From the NCBI GenBank assembly GCA_013813765.1, contig JACCRC010000284.1:1-50544 (forward strand): DNA of 50,544 bases, written 5' to 3'. The stretch is from Deltaproteobacteria bacterium. GTDB lineage: Bacteria > Myxococcota_A > Polyangia > Haliangiales > Haliangiaceae. A program made the translations under genes and the position numbers. Positions 1 to 8,847 of this stretch are shown piece after piece (the stretch's first letter is position 1; each line of letters opens with the position of its first letter). The notes beneath the pieces were generated by a model. It saw nothing but the letters and a program-made list of their open reading frames with translations, did no database searches and was not told where the DNA came from.

Positions 1-4
1 GCAA

Positions 5-46
5 GGTCCGGCGAGCCGGACCGCGCAGCACCGCCGGAGGCGGTGC
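5..46. repeat. Bipartite hairpin repeat, copy 1
   Basis: Two adjacent hairpins. Arms GGTCCGGC (5-12) and GCCGGACC (15-22) form the first. A GCGCA linker (23-27) follows, then arms GCACCGCC (28-35) and GGCGGTGC (39-46) around a GGA loop. It lies just past the 3' end of hisC. The same element occurs inverted at 26265-26307 with identical arms, and a relative with different arms is at 17312-17352. There is no U-tract, so a simple intrinsic terminator is less likely than a REP-like dispersed element. Confidence 0.75.
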
Positions 47-61
47 GAAGGTCGATCGCTC

Positions 62-1123
62 TCACGCCTGCAGGGCCGCGAGCAGCGCGTCGGTCTCGGC
101 CGGTGTGCCGACGGTGATGCGCAGGCAGCTCGCGAGTGCGCCGGTCGCGCCGAACGCGCGCACCGAGACGCCGGCGGCGAAGAGCTTCGCGTACGTCGCC
201 GCTGCATCGGCGAACCGCACGAGCAGGAGGTTCGCCTCCGACGGGAACACCTCGTGGCCCGCCGCGGAGAGCGCAGCGGCGAGGCGCGCGCGCTCGGTCA
301 CCACATCGGCAGCACGTGCGGCGCACCACTCGGCGCCGTGCTCGAGCACGAGCTCCGCGGCGCGCTGATCCAGCGAGGACAGGTTGTAGGGCGGACGCAC
401 CTTCTCGAGCACGTGCGCGATCGCCGGCGAGCTGATCGTGAAGCCGACGCGCAGACCGGCGAGGCCGATCTTCGACAGCGTGCGCATCACCACGAGGTTC
501 GGGTGCGCGGCGAGCTGCGGGAGGTTCGTGACGCCGGCGTACGCGACGTACGCCTCGTCGGAGACGATGACGGTGTCTCGGTGGCGCGCCGCGAGCTCGA
601 GCGCGAAGTCGGTCCGCCACAGCGTGCCGGTCGGATTGTTCGGCAGCGCGAGGAACACGACGCTCGGCCGGTGCAGAAAGATCGCGCTCGCGACGGCATC
701 CTCGTCGAGCGTGAAGTCCGCGCGCAGGTCGACCTCGATCGTCGGCAACCCGCGCGCGATCGCGGCGAGCTTGTAATAGACGAACGTCGGCGTCGGATAC
801 AGGATCGGACCGGCGAACGCGTTGCACAGCATCGCGATCAGCTCGTCAGATCCGTTGCCGAACACGATCTGCTCGCCCGCCACCGCGAGCTGCTTCGCGA
901 CGACCGCGCGCAACCCCGTGGCCTGTGGATCCGGATAGCGCTCGAGGGGCACCTCCGACAGCGCGGCGGCGAGCGGCGAACGCAGCTGCGCCGGCAACCC
1001 GTAGGGCAGCTCGTTCGCATCGAGCTTCGCGATCACGCGCGGCGGTTTCGGCACGTGATACGCGCTCGATCCGCGCAGCGCCTCGGGGACCCGCGCCGCC
1101 AGTGGTCCGAGCCCGTCGGTCAC
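62..1123 (-). CDS. hisC: Histidinol-phosphate aminotransferase (HisC)
   Basis: PLP-dependent fold-type I aminotransferase that converts imidazole-acetol phosphate and glutamate to histidinol phosphate in cytosolic histidine biosynthesis. About 353 residues, normal for the family. Visible motifs are the N-terminal [10 protein letters not shown] substrate segment, the FGNGSDELI phosphate-binding turn, [17 protein letters not shown], and the PLP lysine in [15 protein letters not shown]. The chosen start is GTG at 1123: it overlaps the hisD stop as GTGA and has GGAG seven bases upstream. An in-frame start further upstream would add 17 Arg-rich residues and run into hisD. HisC paralogues can act on other substrates, but direct coupling to hisD supports the histidine role. 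Confidence 0.95.
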   Translation of the reverse strand: MTDGLGPLAARVPEALRGSSAYHVPKPPRVIAKLDANELPYGLPAQLRSPLAAALSEVPLERYPDPQATGLRAVVAKQLAVAGEQIVFGNGSDELIAMLCNAFAGPILYPTPTFVYYKLAAIARGLPTIEVDLRADFTLDEDAVASAIFLHRPSVVFLALPNNPTGTLWRTDFALELAARHRDTVIVSDEAYVAYAGVTNLPQLAAHPNLVVMRTLSKIGLAGLRVGFTISSPAIAHVLEKVRPPYNLSSLDQRAAELVLEHGAEWCAARAADVVTERARLAAALSAAGHEVFPSEANLLLVRFADAAATYAKLFAAGVSVRAFGATGALASCLRITVGTPAETDALLAALQA

Positions 1124-2385
1124 GGCTTTCTCCGGATCAGCGCGGAGCGACCGTGGCCGTCGAGGCCTTCGCACGCGGCGAGCGCGGCGATCGCATCGGC
1201 GTGCGCGGAAGCGGCGTCGGCGGAGTACTCGATGATCGAGGTCCGCTTGCGGAAGTCGTGGACGCCGAGCGGCGAGGCGTAGCGCGCGGCGCCGCCGGTG
1301 GGGAGGACGTGGTTCGCGCCGGCGAGGTAGTCACCCGCCGCTTCCGAGGAGTAGGCGCCGACGAAGATCGCGCCCGAGGTCGTGCATCGAGACGCCGCGC
1401 CGCGGGCGTCGGCGAGTTGCAACTCGAGGTGCTCGGGGGCGAACGTGTTCGCGAACGCGATCGCGGAGTCGACCGAATCGACGATCACCGTCGCGCCGTG
1501 GTCCCGGAGCGAGGCCTCCGCGATCTCCTTGCGCGGCAGATCCGCGAGCTGGCGGATCAGCTCCGCGTTCACGGCGGTCGCGAGCTGCTCGGACGTCGTC
1601 ACGAGGACCGCCCGAGCTTCGCGATCGTGCTCGGCCTGCGCGATCAGATCCGCGGCGACCCACGCGGGATTTGCCGTGTCGTCGGCGATGATCAGCACCT
1701 CGGACGGACCCGCGATCGAATCGATGTCGACCTCGCCGTAGACCTGGCGCTTCGCCGATGCGACCCAGGCATTGCCCGGACCGACGATCTTGTCGACGCG
1801 CGGCACGGTCTCGGTGCCATACGCGAGCGCAGCGACGGCCTGCGCGCCGCCGAGCTCGAACACGCGATCGACACCGGAGAGCTTCGCGGCGAGGAGCGCC
1901 TCGGGTGACGCGCCCGGCGTCACCATGATCACCTCGGGAACACCGGCGACCTTCGCGGGGATCGCGGTCATCAGCACGCTCGACGGATAACGCGCGGTGC
2001 CGCCCGGGACGTAGAGGCCGACACGCGCGAGCGGCCTGACGCGCAGCTCGAGGCGCACGCCATCGAGGGCGATGTCGACCTCGGGGTCGATCTGCTTCGA
2101 GTGAAACGCGAGGATCCGGTGCACTGCCAGCTCGAGTGCGGCGTGCACCTTCGCGTCGACCTTCGACGCGAGCTCGGCCCAGCGCGCGCGCGACAGCTCG
2201 TAGCTGCCGTCGGTGGGCTCTCGGTTGTCGAACCGGCGCGTGTACTCGGTGACCGCGGCGTCACGGCGAGCGCGAACGTCGGCGAGGATCGCGGCGACCT
2301 GCTCGTCGATCGAGCCGGCCATTCGCGTCGAACGATCGAGTAGACCCGCTGCCTGGGCCAGGCCTCGCAGCTGCTTCAGCATCAC
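1120..2385 (-). CDS. hisD: Histidinol dehydrogenase (HisD)
   Basis: Zinc- and NAD-dependent enzyme that oxidises L-histidinol to L-histidine in two steps, the last steps of the pathway. About 421 residues, typical size. Recognised by [20 protein letters not shown], the [14 protein letters not shown] and [15 protein letters not shown] segments, the [12 protein letters not shown] signature, the catalytic Glu-His in APEHLEL, and the late [10 protein letters not shown] block. The start is either GTG at 2385 (overlapping the upstream lipoprotein stop as GTGA) or ATG at 2382 (TGATG). Translational coupling is likely either way. hisC follows with a 4-base overlap, so lipoprotein-hisD-hisC form one minus-strand operon. 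Confidence 0.96.
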   Translation of the reverse strand: MMLKQLRGLAQAAGLLDRSTRMAGSIDEQVAAILADVRARRDAAVTEYTRRFDNREPTDGSYELSRARWAELASKVDAKVHAALELAVHRILAFHSKQIDPEVDIALDGVRLELRVRPLARVGLYVPGGTARYPSSVLMTAIPAKVAGVPEVIMVTPGASPEALLAAKLSGVDRVFELGGAQAVAALAYGTETVPRVDKIVGPGNAWVASAKRQVYGEVDIDSIAGPSEVLIIADDTANPAWVAADLIAQAEHDREARAVLVTTSEQLATAVNAELIRQLADLPRKEIAEASLRDHGATVIVDSVDSAIAFANTFAPEHLELQLADARGAASRCTTSGAIFVGAYSSEAAGDYLAGANHVLPTGGAARYASPLGVHDFRKRTSIIEYSADAASAHADAIAALAACEGLDGHGRSALIRRKP

Positions 2386-3083
2386 TTCTTCTTCGGCTTC
2401 TTCTTGTCTTCAGGCGGCGGAAGATCGTCGGGCTCGATCTGCTTCTCCGGAATCTTCACCCGATTCGGGTCGTAGTTCTCCGGGTTCGCCTGCGGGTTGT
2501 TCGGGTCGTACTTCTGCGTCTCGCTGTCCTTCTTCGGCTTGTCGTCGGGACCGGCCGGGAGCGGACCCTCCAGCGAGCCGCCGGGGAGCTTCGATGGATA
2601 ACGATCACCGTAGCTCTCGACCACCGCGCCCGGCACCGACGTGCGGCCCTGCCCGCCGACCTTCACCACGTGTGTCTTCGACGGCCACATCACCCACGCC
2701 TCGGCGGGTCCTTTGATCGTGAGCGCGCGGACGCCCGAGATCTTCTCTTCGTCGACCTGGTAGCCCTTCTCCTGCGCGAGCCGGCGGACCAGCTTGACGG
2801 TCTCGCGCACCACGCCATCGGGTTTTTCGTAGGACGTCACCGTCACGTTGACGAGATCCTTGTCCTCGATCTTGCCGCGCTTCTCCGCATCACTCGTGAT
2901 GTAGCTCGCGCTGTAGGCCTCGCCCTTGTTGTTCGCGATCCAGACCTCGACATCGAGCAGAGGTCCCTGGAAACGCCGGTACTTCCAGGAGCCCAGGTCG
3001 CCCTCGACCACGAGGCGCTTCGGGACCGGCTTTTGGCCTCCGCACCCGACGAGGAGGACCAGCGCAACCAGCACGAGTCGCAT
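2382..3083 (-). CDS. Lipoprotein of unknown function upstream of hisD
   Basis: A 233-residue putative lipoprotein. A short hydrophobic signal ends in a lipobox (LLVGC, Cys about residue 14). A soluble domain of about 130 residues follows ([39 protein letters not shown]), then a Pro/Asn/Lys-rich low-complexity tail (residues about 165-233) with YDPNN/YDPNR repeats and a KKKPKKK end. It is the first gene of the hisD-hisC operon, with its stop overlapping the hisD start. No family is recognised. Nothing in the sequence links it to histidine synthesis, so co-transcription may reflect only genome packing. It diverges from metK across a 67-base intergenic region. Confidence 0.85.
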   Translation of the reverse strand: MRLVLVALVLLVGCGGQKPVPKRLVVEGDLGSWKYRRFQGPLLDVEVWIANNKGEAYSASYITSDAEKRGKIEDKDLVNVTVTSYEKPDGVVRETVKLVRRLAQEKGYQVDEEKISGVRALTIKGPAEAWVMWPSKTHVVKVGGQGRTSVPGAVVESYGDRYPSKLPGGSLEGPLPAGPDDKPKKDSETQKYDPNNPQANPENYDPNRVKIPEKQIEPDDLPPPEDKKKPKKK

Positions 3084-3109
3084 CCGCTATATCGTACCTC
3101 TTATCCGTG

Positions 3110-3138
3110 TTGACAGCGCCGCGCCATCACTGAATAGT
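3110..3138 (+). promoter_or_regulatory. Predicted metK promoter, near-leaderless
   Basis: A perfect TTGACA at 3110-3115, a 17-base spacer, then AATAGT at 3133-3138 (4 of 6 to TATAAT). The -10 ends 12 bases before the metK ATG at 3151, so the 5' leader would be only about 5-7 bases. No SD precedes the ATG. There is no room for a SAM riboswitch between promoter and start. Confidence 0.6.
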
Positions 3139-3150
3139 CCGCCCAACTCC

Positions 3151-4566
3151 ATGGCCAGCTATCTGTTCTCCTCTGAATCCGTCACCGAAGGTCACCCCGA
3201 CAAGCTGTGTGACGCGGTGTCCGACGCCGTCCTCGATGCGTGCCTCGAGACCGATCCGTTCAGCCGAGTCGCCTGCGAGACCGTGGCGAAGACGGGATTC
3301 GTGCTGCTCGCCGGTGAGATCACCACGCGCGCGCAGCTCGACTTCCAGAAGATCGTCCGCAACACGGTGCGCGACATCGGCTTCACCTCGAGTGACATGG
3401 GCTTCGATTCCACGACGTGCGCGGTGATGGTTGCGATCGAGCAGCAGTCTCCGGACATCGCTCAGGGCGTCGATCGCGGAAACCCCGAGAAGCAGGGCGC
3501 TGGCGATCAGGGCCTGATGTTCGGCTACGCGTGCGACGAGACCCCCGAGCTGATGCCGCTGCCGATCCAGATGGCGCACCACCTCGCGTACAAGCTCGCC
3601 CAGGTCCGCAAGGAGCAGGCGAACGGTATCGACTGGCTCCGCCCCGACGGCAAGACCCAGGTCTCGGTCCGTTACGAGGACGGCGAGCCGACCGGCATCG
3701 AGGCGATCGTCGTCTCGACGCAGCACGGCCCCGAGGTCAGCCACAAGGACATCGTCGAGGCGATCCGCGAGCTGGTCATCAAGCCCACGCTCGATCCGAA
3801 GCTGATCACCAAGAAGACGAAGATCCACGTCAACCCGACCGGCCGCTTCGTCATCGGTGGTCCGCAGGGCGATGCCGGCCTCACCGGCCGCAAGATCATC
3901 GTCGACACGTACGGCGGCTACGCTCGCCACGGCGGCGGCGCCTTCTCGGGCAAGGATCCGAGCAAGGTCGATCGCTCCGCCGCGTACTACGCGCGCTACA
4001 TCGCGAAGCACATCGTCGCCGCGGGCCTGGCTCGTCGTTGCGAGGTGCAGTTCGCGTACGCGATCGGCGTCGCGGAGCCCGTCTCGATGCTGGTCGACAC
4101 CGCCGGCACCGGCATTGTCTCCGACGAGATCCTGACGAAGGCCGTCCTCAAGACGTTCGATGCGCGCCCGGGCATGCTGATCCAGGAGCTGGATCTGCGC
4201 CGTCCGATCTTCCGCCCCACTGCCGCGTACGGCCACTTCGGTCGCACGGGCTTCTCGTGGGAGCAGACGCCGCTCGTCGACAAGCTGAAGGCCGCCGCGG
4301 GCGTCAAGGCTGCGAAGCAGCCGGCCGTGAAGGTCGTCGAGGCGCCGGTTGCCGCTGCCGCTGCGCCGAAGGGCAAGAAGGCAGCTGCCGCGACAAACGG
4401 CACGAATGGCCAGCACACGAACGGCCACACGAATGGCAACGGCAAGGCCGCTGCGAAGGCGACGCCGAAGATCGTGGCGAAGCCCACCAAGGCGCAGTCC
4501 AAGTCCGCGAAGAAGGCCCCCCCGCCGCCCGCGAAGAAGAAGGGCTCTGCGGTCGCCCGCGCCTAG
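3151..4566 (+). CDS. metK: S-adenosylmethionine synthetase with long basic C-terminal tail
   Basis: Makes S-adenosylmethionine from methionine and ATP; cytosolic. The catalytic core fills residues 1 to about 383: N-terminal [15 protein letters not shown], the [12 protein letters not shown] hexapeptide region, [22 protein letters not shown], and the [19 protein letters not shown] phosphate-binding loop. The protein is 471 residues against a usual 380-400. The extra 88 or so residues are Ala/Lys/Pro-rich with an Asn-Gly-Thr-His segment ([17 protein letters not shown]) and resemble histone-H1-like bacterial tails. The start is ATG 3151, because the frame upstream has no family similarity. The tail is in frame with unchanged composition at third positions, so a frameshift artefact is unlikely. 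Confidence 0.96.
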   Translation: MASYLFSSESVTEGHPDKLCDAVSDAVLDACLETDPFSRVACETVAKTGFVLLAGEITTRAQLDFQKIVRNTVRDIGFTSSDMGFDSTTCAVMVAIEQQSPDIAQGVDRGNPEKQGAGDQGLMFGYACDETPELMPLPIQMAHHLAYKLAQVRKEQANGIDWLRPDGKTQVSVRYEDGEPTGIEAIVVSTQHGPEVSHKDIVEAIRELVIKPTLDPKLITKKTKIHVNPTGRFVIGGPQGDAGLTGRKIIVDTYGGYARHGGGAFSGKDPSKVDRSAAYYARYIAKHIVAAGLARRCEVQFAYAIGVAEPVSMLVDTAGTGIVSDEILTKAVLKTFDARPGMLIQELDLRRPIFRPTAAYGHFGRTGFSWEQTPLVDKLKAAAGVKAAKQPAVKVVEAPVAAAAAPKGKKAAAATNGTNGQHTNGHTNGNGKAAAKATPKIVAKPTKAQSKSAKKAPPPPAKKKGSAVARA

Positions 4567-4613
4567 ACCACGACACGACTGTCTCGGCGCCTGACTTCTG
4601 GGCGCCTCCCGCC

Positions 4614-4658
4614 AAAGGCCGGGTGCCCTCGGAAATCCGAGACCAGCATCCGGCCTTT
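4614..4658 (+). terminator. Nested inverted repeat after metK, possible terminator
   Basis: AAAGGCCGG (4614-4622) pairs with CCGGCCTTT (4650-4658). A smaller hairpin, CTCGG-AAAT-CCGAG (4628-4641), sits inside the loop. A further short repeat, GGCGCC...GGCGCC, lies just upstream near 4586-4606. The outer stem ends in TTT, which is weak support for an intrinsic terminator between metK and the next gene. Confidence 0.45.
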
Positions 4659-4699
4659 CGCACGTTTGAGAGGGCACGCTCGCTGCACATCGACAGCTC

Positions 4700-5671
4700 A
4701 TGCGCCCCACCCTCCGTCGCACGCTGATCAACCTCGTTCTCGCTGCCGCGCCGCTCGCTTCGTCGGGATGCTTCATCCCCGGCGACTGCTACGAGGACGA
4801 GACGACGACGTTCCGCGTGCTCGAGCCGCCGCCGATGGAGCTCGAGATGGTGCTGCGCGCATGCGAGGCCGATCCAGCGAAGTGTGTCGAGCTCTGCGAG
4901 GCGGTGCTGATGCGCGAGCGTCCATACGGTGGCGGCTTCCAGGGCTGCTCGGTGAAGCACGACGCCACCGGGCACGATGTGAAGATCACCTACGAGGTCG
5001 CGACCGGAAACTCGGGCTGCCCCATCGATGGTCGCCGCCCGCCGGGTCTCAAGCGCTGCCGTCCGCGCCGCGCGACGATCGCCGGCGCTCACCTCGCGCG
5101 CGCCGCTCACTTCGAAGCCGGATCCGTCCACGCGTTCGTCGGGATGGCGCGCGAGCTCGCCCGGCACGGCGCACCGGCGGCGCTCCAGCACGCAGCGCGC
5201 ATCGCGGCGATCGACGAGGTTCGTCACGCGCGCGTCGTCGGCGAGCTCGCTCGTGCACGCGGTGCCGAGCCCGCACCCGCGGTCGTTTCGGCGCCGCGCC
5301 GCCGCTCGCTCGAAGCGCTCGCGATCGAGAACGTCACCGAAGGCGTGGTCGGCGAGACCTGGGCCGCGCTGATCGCCTACTGGCAAGCGCAGCACGCAGC
5401 CGATCCGGCACTGCGCGCTGCCTACGCCGCGATCGCCGAGGACGAGCTTCGCCACGCCGAGCTCGCGCGTGAGGTCGCGACCTGGGCGGAGGCCAAGCTC
5501 TCGCCCGCCGCCAAGCAGCGTGTCCGGCTCGCGCAGCGCCGCGCGGTCGCTCGCCTCGCCCGCGGTGTCCGGCGCGGAGCCCCGGCCGCCCTGACCCGTG
5601 ACCTCGGCATCCCGGACCCCGGGCAGATGCAGACCCTGTTCGACGGTGCGCGCGCCGAGCTCTGGGCCTGA
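4700..5671 (+). CDS. Exported ferritin-like di-iron lipoprotein
   Basis: 323 residues. The N-terminus has an Arg-rich start, hydrophobic stretch and lipobox (LASSGC, Cys24). Residues about 25-120 are a Cys-containing region with several Cys. Residues about 125-265 look like a ferritin-like four-helix bundle: E139, then E173-x-x-H176 (DEVRH), E210/E214, then E249-x-x-H252 (DELRH). This two-fold E...ExxH pattern is the carboxylate-bridged di-iron signature. Ferritin-like domains are mostly cytosolic, so an exported lipid-anchored one is unusual. Substrate and role (iron oxidation, peroxide handling, protein modification) cannot be read from the sequence. There is no clear SD before ATG 4700. 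Confidence 0.85.
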   Translation: MRPTLRRTLINLVLAAAPLASSGCFIPGDCYEDETTTFRVLEPPPMELEMVLRACEADPAKCVELCEAVLMRERPYGGGFQGCSVKHDATGHDVKITYEVATGNSGCPIDGRRPPGLKRCRPRRATIAGAHLARAAHFEAGSVHAFVGMARELARHGAPAALQHAARIAAIDEVRHARVVGELARARGAEPAPAVVSAPRRRSLEALAIENVTEGVVGETWAALIAYWQAQHAADPALRAAYAAIAEDELRHAELAREVATWAEAKLSPAAKQRVRLAQRRAVARLARGVRRGAPAALTRDLGIPDPGQMQTLFDGARAELWA

Positions 5672-5777
5672 CCCCGTCGGGAAAACCCGGTTCCTGAGGC
5701 GCCGCGGCTGCGATCTGGGTCACCGCTGCGAGCGGAAACCACGGACTCCCGGGAGGGCTTCGTGCCAAGGTTGGCCG

Positions 5778-8465
5778 ATGCGGACGCGGGTGATCGCAGC
5801 GGCCATCCTGCTCGCGAGCGGGACGGCAGGCGCGTGGATCGCCCAGCCGGACAGGGAGCCGCCGGAGGTGGCGGCTGGAGCGCTGCGTCTCCGGGCGGAC
5901 CGGACACTGGTCGCGGGACGTGGATTGCCTGCGGGCTGGCAGGGGGCGCGCGATCGCGAGACCGGCGTGGTCGCGGAGCTGTGGGGCGGGTACGTGCCTG
6001 CGCCAGGCGCGGTAGCCGATCCGGCGATCGCCGAGAAGGCCGCGCGCGCGTTCCTCGCGGATCACCTCGCGCTCCTCGCACCAGGCGCGCGCAGCGATGA
6101 CTTCGTGGTTGTCGCGAACCATCTCGAGCGGGGGCTGCGCACGATCGGCCTCGCACAGATGCACCGCGGTGCTCGCGTGGTGGGTGGGCAGCTCGCGATC
6201 TTCATCAAGAACGATCGCGTGTTCGCCGCGCAGTCGCAGGCGCAGCCGAACGTCAGCGTTGACGTGCCGGCGCGCACCGGTGCGGTCACCACCCGGCGCG
6301 TCGAGGACTGGATCGGCGGTCGCGTGATCACGCGCTCGATCGGTGCGCGCGTCGTGCTGCCGATCGATGGCGGTTACCGCGTGGCCGACCACGTCGAGAT
6401 CGAGGCGCTCGATCGCGCAGGACGCTGGGATGTCTACGTCGGCCTCGACGGCGCCCCGCTTCTGCGCGCCTCGCAGCTGAGGTTCGCGACGGGCACGCTC
6501 GTCTACGACGTCGGTGAGCGCTATCCGCTAGGAACGCGGCGAGATGCACCGGCGCGGCTGGTGGGCCTCGTCGCCGATGGGGTTTCCGGAACCACCGCGA
6601 GCGACGGAACGTTCAGCTGGAGCGAGACGGCGGCGGCGACGGTCGAGCCGGGCCTCGTCGGACCGACGGTTGCCGTCGAGAATGCGGCCGGCCCGCTGGC
6701 GGCCGCGTCGCTCACGGCGCAGCCCGGCGGAACGGTGCGCTGGAGCCTCGCCGGCGACGAGCACGGCGATGCACAGCTCACCTCGTTCGTGCACGTCGGC
6801 ATCTCGCAGGAGCGCGCGCGCGTGCTGCTGCCGTCGCTCGCGCCGTGGCTCGATCAGCCGCTGCCCGTGGTCGTGAACGAGAACGACATCTGCAACGCGT
6901 ACTCGACGGGCAACGACATCCACTTCTACCGGCGCGGCCCCACCTGCGAGAACACCGGCCGGCTCGCCGATGTGATCACGCACGAGTTCGGTCACTCACT
7001 GCACAAGCACGCGATCATCCCGGGCGCCGGCGGCTTCAACGCAGCGCTCAGCGAGGGCGTCTCCGACTTCTTCGCCGCGATGGTCGTGGGCGATCCGGGG
7101 ATCGGCCGCGGGTTCAGGTTCGACAACATGGCGACGCGCGACCTCGATCCGGACGGAATCGAGGCGGTGTGGCCGCGCGACAAGAGCGCGGACCCTCACA
7201 TCACCGGCCTGATCATCGGCGGCGCGCTGTGGGACCTCCGCGCGAAGTTGATCGCGGATCTCGGTCAGGCGGCCGGCCTCGCCACCACCGATGTGCTGTT
7301 CGCGAGCGTGCTGCAGCGAGCGCCCGACATCACCGGCGCCTTTCTCGCCGCGCAGATCGCCGACGATGACGACGGCGATCTCGGCAACGGCACGCCGCAC
7401 TTCTGCGCGATCCAGGGCGCGTTCGGCAAGCACGGCCTCGGCGGTCCGTCGTACCTGTCGACGCGCGTCGATCCGCCGGTGTTCGACGGCACCACGTTCA
7501 CCGTGACCACGAGCGTGCCGGTCGGCACGACCTGCGCACCGGTGCTCGTCGACAACGTGCAGATCCGCTACCACGACAGCACGGGTGCCACGGGCACGGC
7601 GAACCTCACCGCGAACGGCGGCACGTGGACCGGCGCCCTGCCCGCTCTCACGCCGAATCGCGTCGTCTACTACAAGGTCGTCGCGACACTGGCCGATGGC
7701 GCCACGATCACCTATCCCGACAACCCGGCGGATCCCGAGTACGAGCTGTTCACCGGCACGCCGACCGAGATCTGGTGCGCGCGCATGGACGAGAATCCGC
7801 AGTGGACGTCATCGGCCGACGCGAGCTGGGAGTGGTCGGTGCCCTCGCCGCTCTCGGTCAGCGGCGATCCGATCGTCACGCACACGGGCACGCACATCCT
7901 CGGCACGAAGATCTTCGGCGATGGACGCTACCCGCGCGAGACCACCACCTCGATCACCGCGCCCGAGATCCAGACGTGGATGTACGACGAGGTTCACCTC
8001 CAGTACTGGCGATGGCTCAGCGTGGAGGACGGCGTCTACGATCGCGCCTCCGTCGTGGTCAACGGCACCACGGTCTGGCAGAACGTCGAGTCCGGAAACG
8101 GCGGCCGCGACCACGTGGATCGCGAGTGGCGGTTCAAGGACATCGACGTCACGAAGTACGCGGGACACTCGATCACCGCGTCGTGGCTCCTCACGAGCGA
8201 CCGGAGCCGCGAGCTCGGAGGCTGGACGCTGGACGATGTCTGCCTCGTCGGCATCGGCAAGCACCCGGTGTGCGGGGACGGCGTCATCGATCACACCGAG
8301 GACTGCGATGACGGCAATACCTCGGACGACGACGGCTGCACGCAGTACTGCCGCGACGAGGACGCTGGTTGTTGCTCCGCCGGCACGGATCCGCGTGCGC
8401 CGCTCGTGCTCGGGCTGGGCGTGGTCGCCCTGCTCGCGCGCCGGCGTCGTACAGTTCGCGGATGA
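5778..8465 (+). CDS. Secreted zinc metalloprotease (fungalysin/M36-like) with MYXO-CTERM tail
   Basis: 895 residues from ATG 5778, chosen because it gives a clean signal peptide (RTRVIAAAILLASGTAGA). Residues about 65-180 resemble an FTP-type propeptide. The gluzincin catalytic site is HEFGH (H402, H406) with Glu426 in AALSEGVSDFF, fitting the thermolysin/M36 arrangement. Beta-rich domains follow (residues about 555-825). Near residue 831 there is a myxobacterial Cys-rich repeat (CGDGVIDHTEDCDDGN...). The C-terminus is MYXO-CTERM-like: a CC motif, one hydrophobic helix and RRRR. It is likely exported, processed and surface-anchored or released. The stop overlaps the next start as ATGA. The family assignment is by motif, not by alignment. 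Confidence 0.88.
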   Translation: MRTRVIAAAILLASGTAGAWIAQPDREPPEVAAGALRLRADRTLVAGRGLPAGWQGARDRETGVVAELWGGYVPAPGAVADPAIAEKAARAFLADHLALLAPGARSDDFVVVANHLERGLRTIGLAQMHRGARVVGGQLAIFIKNDRVFAAQSQAQPNVSVDVPARTGAVTTRRVEDWIGGRVITRSIGARVVLPIDGGYRVADHVEIEALDRAGRWDVYVGLDGAPLLRASQLRFATGTLVYDVGERYPLGTRRDAPARLVGLVADGVSGTTASDGTFSWSETAAATVEPGLVGPTVAVENAAGPLAAASLTAQPGGTVRWSLAGDEHGDAQLTSFVHVGISQERARVLLPSLAPWLDQPLPVVVNENDICNAYSTGNDIHFYRRGPTCENTGRLADVITHEFGHSLHKHAIIPGAGGFNAALSEGVSDFFAAMVVGDPGIGRGFRFDNMATRDLDPDGIEAVWPRDKSADPHITGLIIGGALWDLRAKLIADLGQAAGLATTDVLFASVLQRAPDITGAFLAAQIADDDDGDLGNGTPHFCAIQGAFGKHGLGGPSYLSTRVDPPVFDGTTFTVTTSVPVGTTCAPVLVDNVQIRYHDSTGATGTANLTANGGTWTGALPALTPNRVVYYKVVATLADGATITYPDNPADPEYELFTGTPTEIWCARMDENPQWTSSADASWEWSVPSPLSVSGDPIVTHTGTHILGTKIFGDGRYPRETTTSITAPEIQTWMYDEVHLQYWRWLSVEDGVYDRASVVVNGTTVWQNVESGNGGRDHVDREWRFKDIDVTKYAGHSITASWLLTSDRSRELGGWTLDDVCLVGIGKHPVCGDGVIDHTEDCDDGNTSDDDGCTQYCRDEDAGCCSAGTDPRAPLVLGLGVVALLARRRRTVRG

Positions 8466-8840
8466 CGATCAGCTGCAAGCGCGCCATCCCGATCCTGCGG
8501 ATGTTCGACGAGGCGATGACGAAGCAGTCTACGTCGACTTCCTCGAGTTCGAGATCCGCTTCGAGCACAGGTTCGAGGACAGCGCCCCGCTCTACATGGG
8601 GATCAAGAAGGGCGACTGCGAGCTCAACCTGTCGGGGCACTTCGGCGATGGCTCGCCCGGTGCGGCGGTCCGCATCGAGACCACCGATCTCGATGACTAC
8701 GCGAAGCTCCTCGCCGGCAAGAACTACAAGCACGCCCGACCGGGCTGCCGCAGGATCAAGACTGGGGCTGCCGCGAGCTGTCGATCCAGGACCCCTCCGG
8801 CAACAAGCTGATCTTCTACGCGAACGTGCCGACCACGTAA
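8462..8840 (+). pseudogene. Glyoxalase/bleomycin-resistance family gene, two frameshifts
   Basis: Three reading frames together spell one VOC/glyoxalase-like protein of about 126 residues. Frame 1 from ATG 8462 gives MTISCKRAIPILRMFDEAMTK. Near 8521-8526 the homologous reading moves to the next frame (VYVDFLEFEIRFEHRF, then LYMGIKKGDCELNLSGHFGD and HARPG). Near 8740-8750 it moves again (QDQDWGCRELSIQDPSGNK, ending FYANVPTT at TAA 8840). Each shift equals one missing base; for example, GGGCTG for an expected GGGCCTG at the second. The start overlaps the protease stop. It could be a recent pseudogene or two sequencing or assembly indels. Confidence 0.85.
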
Positions 8841-8847
8841 GCCGGAA

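Noticed and set aside
254-1282. Long plus-strand open frames opposite hisC and hisD
   Set aside because: They are Arg-rich shadow frames of a GC-rich genome; the minus-strand products match known enzymes along their full length.
3116-3150. SAM riboswitch before metK
   Set aside because: The interval from the predicted promoter to the ATG is under 20 bases, far too short for any known SAM aptamer.
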